Below, in pieces: positions 3,161 through 5,179 of a DNA stretch of 5,179 bases. The notes beneath the pieces were generated by a model that made no database searches, was not told the DNA's origin, and worked only from the letters and a program-made list of their open reading frames with translations. Made by a program: the position numbers and the translations under genes. Source of the DNA: CAZHRJ01 sp964534765 (GTDB taxonomy: Bacteria > Lindowbacteria > 2-12-FULL-62-27); assembly GCA_964534765.1 (NCBI GenBank), contig CAZHRJ010000179.1, forward strand, positions 1 to 5,179, read 5' to 3'. The first letter of the stretch is position 1. The number at the start of each line of letters is the position of its first letter.

Positions 3161-5179
3161 AACGTGAACGTGATCCCCGTCCCGGCGCTGTTTCGAAAAT
3201 AAAATCCGGGACGGTTTTCATAAGTGAAATCAAGCCGCCATGACCATTTGGGATTGATATTCCATACAACTCCCGTGAAAAATGACTTGTTCAGCGCCGT
3301 CGACTGCGGCGGCAGTGATTCGTCCCCTCGCGCGTATCCGGCATAAGGCAGAACCTTTTCCTTAAAATTCATATCCATACGCATGACCCATGCGTCCGTG
3401 TTCGGGCCTGAGATGTTATCCGTAAAACTGTGTTGATATTGAAACGCGATCCAGGGCCTGATTTGAAATGTCACCGCGGGCGAGACGCCGTCAACGTTCC
3501 CCGTCGGGTATTTATAATGACGCATGTTCAAAGACGGGATAAACCACTTGATGACCGGAAAATCAAACTTGAGATTGGCGGACCAGTCAGGCTGGAAATC
3601 GTTTGAAGGTGTAAACCCCATTTCAATCTGGGCCACCATCAGTCTGGACACCTTGTATGCCCCGCCCAACGTTAATGTATTGTCGGACGTCCCGAAATGT
3701 TTAAGCCATTCATGCCGAAACCAGGTGTTGATGCCGTTGTCGAACTTTCGGCCCAGCTGCGTGTAAGTCCCAAACTCATTGACGCGGACCTGAGTATATT
3801 GATCGTTGATATAGCCGAGATCAAAACGCCATCGCGCGGGAATGACTGCGGCCTCAAGTTTGCGCGCGATTTCGGGATCGCCGGGATTTAACGCATCCGC
3901 CTTCATATAAAATGCTTTTGCGGATTTTACGTCCCCGCTCCAGAGTTTGACATCACCCAGCCCGGCCAGCGCCGGCACATGCCCAGGATCCCCGTCCAAA
4001 ATTTGCCGGTAGACAGACTCCGCCCGGCTGTAGTCGCCTTTCCAGCTCAAGACCCGCGCAAGGCCGATCAAAAATTCGGTATTGTCCGGAGCGAACCCCA
4101 ACGCCTGCTCCCAGTGCCGGATAGACTCGTCATACTGTTTCTGCCATCCCCGGATCAGCGCCATCTGTTGGAGGGCGTCGACGTGCCGTGGATTTTCGCT
4201 CACCAGCCTGGCAAAGACCGCCACGGCTTCATCATAACGCTCCTCCGATTTTAACCGCCGGCCTTCCTCGAAAAGGTCCTGCGCGTTTGCCGGGCCGGCC
4301 AACAGGACGGCGATGACAATGGCCATCCATCTGGCCGGTATTTTTACAGGCCGCTGCGGATCCCAGCGGATACGGCCCCGGAGAAAATCAAACCAGCCGG
4401 CCATCGCGCCGATCTGCCGGATGATCTGAAACGCAAAAGGCTCCGTCAACGTGGACACAAACGACATCAGCCACGCCCGCGGCGTCAGGGAAATGTTCTG
4501 CCATCGATGATACAGTGCGATCGCCCGGCAGTGGTACACCAGATCAAACACCGCCTTGGCAATTAAAATATATATGATGGTCATAAAGACCTGATATCTG
4601 CCGGTCAGGAAAAACAGTATGAAAATAAACAGCGCAAGCAGTCCATAAACCGGTTTGACCGTATCGATGACTTTGAGAGGAAGCATAAACCGTCCGAATT
4701 TGCCGTAATCGGGATTGGCTATCATGTCGCCGTTCTTGAAAAGCGTGTGTAAAAATCCGGCAAACCACCGCGTGCGCTGTTGAAGAAACTGGAGCGTCCT
4801 GCCCGGGGCGTCCGTCGCCGCACGGGCGCCGGTGATCACCCCCACACGCATTGCCATGCCATGTGTATGCGAGTAACGGTAAAGCCGGTAGATCAGTTCA
4901 TAGTCTTCGACCAGGCTCTGCGGATCGAATCCGCCCAGGGTCTTGAGGACATCTCTTCTGAAACATGCAAACGCGCCCGACACGAGCACAAGCGTGCCAT
5001 GCGACATCCAGGCAAACCGCTCAAGAAAACTGCGCATGTACTCAAATCGCTGATACAGCTGAAATACACCGGAGACCGGCGATGGTCCGCACTTCGGAAC
5101 CAGCACGCCGCCGCCGGCGGCCAGGCCGGCGTCCCGCCAAAATGCGTCTCTCACCGCGGCAATCGCATCCGGCTCCAGC
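3157..5179 (-). CDS. fusion: family 2 glycosyltransferase + TPR repeats + YaiO-like outer-membrane beta-barrel (N-terminus outside window)
   Basis: The frame runs open to the window edge. Residues are counted from a GTG at 5154, but the true start lies beyond 5179, because LEPDAIAAV just before that GTG is family-like glycosyltransferase sequence. Glycosyltransferase part: GGFDP (74-78), acidic ED motif at E83-D84 and QxxRW at Q126-W130, with the upstream DxD motif presumably off the edge. Membrane helices lie at about 168-184 and 187-206, followed by a tail WFDFLRGRIRW. Residues 277-291 look like a signal peptide ending ANA. Residues 293-425 form four TPR-like repeats, with helix pairs ending near NP, AP, DP and NP. 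Residues 440-665 are rich in alternating aromatic strands and end GITFTF, the C-terminal Phe signature of barrel proteins, with YaiO-like character. In known synthase-dependent secretion the synthase and the TPR/barrel exporter are separate proteins, so a role in making and exporting a polysaccharide is inferred. Substrate is unknown. A split into two products at the signal-like segment, or a lost stop codon between two genes, are alternatives. Confidence 0.85.
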   Translation of the reverse strand, partial: LEPDAIAAVRDAFWRDAGLAAGGGVLVPKCGPSPVSGVFQLYQRFEYMRSFLERFAWMSHGTLVLVSGAFACFRRDVLKTLGGFDPQSLVEDYELIYRLYRYSHTHGMAMRVGVITGARAATDAPGRTLQFLQQRTRWFAGFLHTLFKNGDMIANPDYGKFGRFMLPLKVIDTVKPVYGLLALFIFILFFLTGRYQVFMTIIYILIAKAVFDLVYHCRAIALYHRWQNISLTPRAWLMSFVSTLTEPFAFQIIRQIGAMAGWFDFLRGRIRWDPQRPVKIPARWMAIVIAVLLAGPANAQDLFEEGRRLKSEERYDEAVAVFARLVSENPRHVDALQQMALIRGWQKQYDESIRHWEQALGFAPDNTEFLIGLARVLSWKGDYSRAESVYRQILDGDPGHVPALAGLGDVKLWSGDVKSAKAFYMKADALNPGDPEIARKLEAAVIPARWRFDLGYINDQYTQVRVNEFGTYTQLGRKFDNGINTWFRHEWLKHFGTSDNTLTLGGAYKVSRLMVAQIEMGFTPSNDFQPDWSANLKFDFPVIKWFIPSLNMRHYKYPTGNVDGVSPAVTFQIRPWIAFQYQHSFTDNISGPNTDAWVMRMDMNFKEKVLPYAGYARGDESLPPQSTALNKSFFTGVVWNINPKWSWRLDFTYENRPGFYFRNSAGTGITFTF
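4282..4326 (-). other. internal signal-peptide-like segment at the glycosyltransferase/TPR joint
   Basis: After basic residues (KIPARW) comes MAIVIAVLLAGPANA followed by Q: a hydrophobic core and a small-x-small end typical of signal peptidase I sites. It lies between the cytoplasmic tail of the glycosyltransferase and the TPR repeats, which must be periplasmic for the barrel to reach the outer membrane. The Met at 4326 could be a second translation start giving a free exported protein, but no strong Shine-Dalgarno precedes it. Alternatively it acts as a further membrane helix, with or without cleavage. Confidence 0.6.

Noticed and set aside
1..5179. CRISPR array, integron attC or phage genes
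   Set aside because: No regularly spaced repeats, no attC core pairs and no phage structural or integrase genes were found.

Overview
The window is 5.2 kb of fairly GC-rich DNA from a Gram-negative bacterium. The outer-membrane beta-barrel ending in Phe, and the inner-membrane glycosyltransferase attached to it, point to a two-membrane cell. I cannot assign a phylum. The first ~3.1 kb looks like an accessory or mobile-element region, and the last ~2 kb is an envelope or exopolysaccharide gene.

Layout, left to right. (1) 1-55: the 3' two-thirds of a tRNA-Arg (anticodon CCT), cut by the window edge. (2) 81-621: a brnTA-type toxin-antitoxin operon. It has a strong promoter (TTGCAA, 16 bp, TATAAT) overlaid by inverted repeats. 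The BrnT toxin frame appears to lack one base near codon 4, and the BrnA antitoxin is intact and overlaps the end of the toxin frame. (3) 622-1106: no intact gene. There is a possible 3' remnant of an IS91-type transposase, a 9-bp-arm hairpin and a perfect 40-bp palindrome with no spacer (987-1026). (4) 1107-3065: a complete-looking group II intron. It has 5' ribozyme domains, an intron-encoded reverse transcriptase/maturase without an endonuclease domain, a canonical domain V with an AGC triad, and domain VI with a candidate branch-point A. Hand pairing (EBS1-IBS1, a domain I closing stem, delta-delta') agrees with splice sites after 1106 and 3065. (5) 3066-3160: the last 31 codons of a plus-strand gene that resembles the cytoplasmic tail of a membrane family 2 glycosyltransferase. 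The intron separates it from its upstream part. (6) 3157-5179, minus strand: a large gene, open at the window edge, in which a family 2 glycosyltransferase is fused in frame to a signal-peptide-like segment, four TPR-like repeats and a YaiO-like outer-membrane beta-barrel.

How the parts relate: the toxin-antitoxin pair next to a tRNA gene, the transposase remnant and the intron all fit an island or insertion hot-spot. The two glycosyltransferase pieces meet tail to tail with overlapping stop codons in the shared sequence TTAA, so the intron has landed in, or at the edge of, a polysaccharide locus. The most unusual item is the glycosyltransferase/TPR/beta-barrel fusion. It puts the synthase and outer-membrane export parts of a secretion system, normally separate proteins, in one reading frame with an internal signal-peptide-like segment at the joint.
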